49,658 nt of DNA from Phellopilus nigrolimitatus. Lineage: Eukaryota; Basidiomycota; Agaricomycetes; Hymenochaetales; Hymenochaetaceae. The DNA is taken from positions 1 through 49,658 of the forward strand of contig JAJOHG010000188.1 of NCBI GenBank assembly GCA_021029095.1. The letters run 5' to 3'. Positions 47,472-49,658 of this stretch are shown here, piece after piece (the stretch's first letter is position 1; each line of letters opens with the position of its first letter). The notes beneath the pieces were generated by a model. It had not been told where the DNA came from. It made no database searches and saw nothing but the letters and a program-made list of their open reading frames with translations. A program made the position numbers and the translations under genes.

Positions 47472-49658
47472 ATGCCCCCGAGGCGCTCAGCACGTAAGCC
47501 GTCGGCGGCGCCATCGACTGCGGGGTCGCCCGAACCTGCGGCAACCACAACACGCAAAGTATCCGCTTCCAAACGCAAGCGCGTTGAAACGGAGCAAGAG
47601 GAAGTGAGCGTCAAAGAGGAGGCTGTGGACGAAGCCGTGTTGGACGATGAGGCGCCCAGAAAACCCGGCTTGAGGGCGCGCAAGCCCGCATCGCGTCTAG
47701 CGCCCGTGTTGAAGGGCAAGACTCGGTCGACGAGTCGCAAAGTGTCTGCGCCTGTGGTTGAAGAAGAAGAGGATGAGATTGAGGAAGTAGAGGTCGAGGA
47801 TGTTCCTTCGCCGCCTAAGAGGTCAAGGCAAAGCTCTGCGGCGACGGAGAATGCGCAAGAGGAGGAAGATGAGGAGGAGGCGCCCGCGTCGAAGGGTCGA
47901 CGAGGCGCGTCCAAACCCGTAAGGCGCACACAGACACGCGCTAAAAAGGCCTCGCGGACCATCGAGTCTGACGAGGAAGGATCGGATGCTGCGCAAGACG
48001 ACGGAGAATACGGCGAGGAGCCGCCAGAAGAGGAGAAGCCGAAGCGGAAGGGCCGGGCGCCCTCTAAGCCTGCTTCCCGCGTGGCATCGACGAGCAAGGC
48101 GAAGAAGCCCAACCCTCGCGCACCCGCCGCGAAAATGAAAGTCAAGAAAGAGGCGATGAAGGAAGAAATCATCGAAGAGACGGACGAGGAAGACATGGGC
48201 CAAGCGACACCGCCGCGCGTCCAAGCACGGTCGCCCGTTGGTAACGGCGCATCGGAAGCTGGGACAGAGACGCCTGTAGCCTCTGCTTCCGCGAAGAAAG
48301 ACGAGTCCGACGAAGAGCCCGAGCAGTCGCTCCTCGACGACCACCCCGTGTCGTTCGCGCCGAAATCACGGCTGTCAATGGTCCCTCCGCCTCCTGCACC
48401 TGAGGTGCCACAAGGCCCAAAGTCCCGCCTTGTCATCCACAAGATGGCACTTGTCAACTTCAAGAGCTATGCCGGGCGGCAAGTCATCGGGCCTTTCCAT
48501 AAGGTTTGCGAAATCCATTTTATCGATGCGCAGTGCTCATAAATATTCGACAGTCCTTCTCAGCAATTGTGGGCCCCAACGGATCCGGCAAGTCCAATAC
48601 CATCGACGCATTGCTCTTCGTGTTCGGCTACCGCGCTTCGAAGATGCGCCAGGGCAAATTATCCGAGCTCATCCACAATTCTGCAAACTACCTTGACCTC
48701 GACGAATGTTCCGTCGAAGTTCACTTCAGAGAAATCATTGACCTGGTGTGTGCTCCTACTTATTTCCCCTGACGCTTTACTGACCTCGATTTCAGCCCGG
48801 TCCCGACGCCTACGAGGTCGTACCGAACTCGCAGATCGCCGTTGCGCGCTATGCGTACAAGAACAACGCAAGCAAGTACACCATCAACGGGCGCGCGAGC
48901 AACTTCACAGAGGTGACGACGCTGCTCAGGGGGCGCGGGATCGACCTCGACCACAAGCGCTTCCTCATCCTGCAGGGCGAGGTGGAGAGCATCGCGCAGA
49001 TGAAGCCGAAGGCGCCGAACGAGCACGAGGACGGCCTGCTCGAGTACCTCGAGGATATCATTGGCACCGCGCGCTATAAAGAGCCCATCGAGCACGCGCT
49101 CGGCGAGCTTGACGCCCTCGGGGAGCAGCGAACGGAGAAGCTTGGCCGCCTGCGCATTGTCGAGCGCGAGAAGAACGCTCTCGAGGAGAAGAAACGCGAG
49201 GCCGAGGAGTTCCTGCGCCTCCAGAACGAGTACGTCCGCGCGCAGTCGCGGCTGTATCAGTGGTATCTATGGAAATGCCTTGAGGCTGACCAGCAATATG
49301 CTGAGACGATCGTGAGCTGTCATCTCTTGTACCTTTTGAAGCTGTACTAATACCAAAATCTCATTCAGGAAAATCTTGAGGGCGAGCTCGCCGACGAGAC
49401 CGAGCGAAACAAGGACGATATCACGCATTGTCAAATGCTCGAGGAACATTACAAAGAACGCGGCAGGGCTTACGAAGTAAGGAATATCTGTTTTACGAAT
49501 CGATTTAATATGTATGAATAGCTGATGCTTTGGTCAATAGGAAGTTAAAGCTGCCGCCGCCGAAGCCATGAAAGATCTTGCCGTCCACGAAAAGCAGCAG
49601 GTGAATCTCGAGGAACGCAAAAAGCATGCGAACACCAAGGCAAAGAAGACGAAGAAGT
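47472..49658 (+). CDS. SMC4: Condensin subunit SMC4, N-terminal part (cut by window end)
   Basis: Exons 47472-48503, 48554-48745, 48796-49311, 49369-49476 and 49541 to the window end give about 655 residues, less than half of the usual protein. SMC4 pairs with SMC2 as the ATPase core of condensin, which folds and segregates mitotic chromosomes. An N-terminal extension of about 320 residues is unstructured and strongly charged (runs of Glu/Asp and Lys/Arg, many Ser/Pro sites). The head domain follows: LVIHKMALVNFKSYAGRQVI, Walker A GPNGSGKSN (about 351-359), LDLDECSVEVHF, and ASNFTEVTTLLRGRGIDLDH with FLILQGEVESIAQMKPKAPN, a block typical of SMC4. The coiled coil starts near residue 480. The Walker B end lies beyond the window. 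Confidence 0.96.

Noticed and set aside
47456..48463. Minus-strand open frame of 335 codons opposite SMC4
   Set aside because: Ser/Asp-rich mirror of the charged, biased first exon of SMC4; the plus strand is clearly coding.

Overview
The window is nuclear DNA from a filamentous basidiomycete, most likely an agaricomycete. Genes are dense, lie on both strands, and are broken by many introns of about 50-60 bases with clear GT..CTRAC..AG signals. Short microexons occur, and protein families typical of agaricomycetes are present (Ppo-type fatty-acid dioxygenase, FAS1 protein, Mug135-like protein, F-box-like paralogues). I could rebuild exon chains that stay in frame from start to stop for most genes. 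The main exceptions are the EPT1-like gene, one F-box-like copy, and the duplicated pseudogenes.

Layout: 1-2652, no convincing gene. 2653-4387(-), decayed aldo-keto reductase copy. 4733-5957(+), NIF3-like protein. 6074-9934(-), coatomer beta. 10319-11162(+), protein with two dsRNA-binding domains. 11397-12227(-), secreted fasciclin protein. 12958-14761(+), intact aldo-keto reductase. 15011-15781(-), Mug135-like protein with a Met/Gln/Ala heptad repeat. 15876-16293, minisatellite and microsatellite. 16419-17816(-), mannose-6-phosphate-receptor-like membrane protein, divergent from 17968-19779(+), the complex I 49 kDa subunit.

From 19.6 to 31.2 kb lies a rearranged accessory block. Two tandem F-box-like genes (20291-21904 and 22480-24096) each follow an NDUFS2-derived 3' segment. 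DPM3 is at 25855-26334, a CstF-like factor at 26586-27409, and a Ty1/copia RNase H fragment at 28281-28652. A third, frameshifted F-box-like copy (29032-30697) in opposite orientation is followed by a broken copy of DPM3 exon 1.

After the block: 31792-35629(-), heme peroxidase/P450 fusion oxygenase. 35630-38066, no gene. 38067-40302(-), SNF1/AMPK kinase, divergent from histone H3 (40592-41324). 41648-43406(-), choline/ethanolamine phosphotransferase with three apparent frameshifts. 43615-44609(+), coiled-coil protein. 45967-46446(+), GFA/CENP-V-type zinc protein flanked by two related repeats. 47472-end(+), SMC4 N-terminal part, cut by the window edge.

Most genes are housekeeping genes for separate processes: COPI transport, complex I, dolichol-phosphate mannose, 3'-end processing, phospholipid synthesis, chromatin and condensin. 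They do not form an obvious cluster. I found no clear new molecular system. The best leads are the mosaic inverted duplication, the AKR gene/pseudogene pair, the run of same-sign frameshifts in the EPT1-like gene, the lengthened histone H3 tail and several GC-AG introns.
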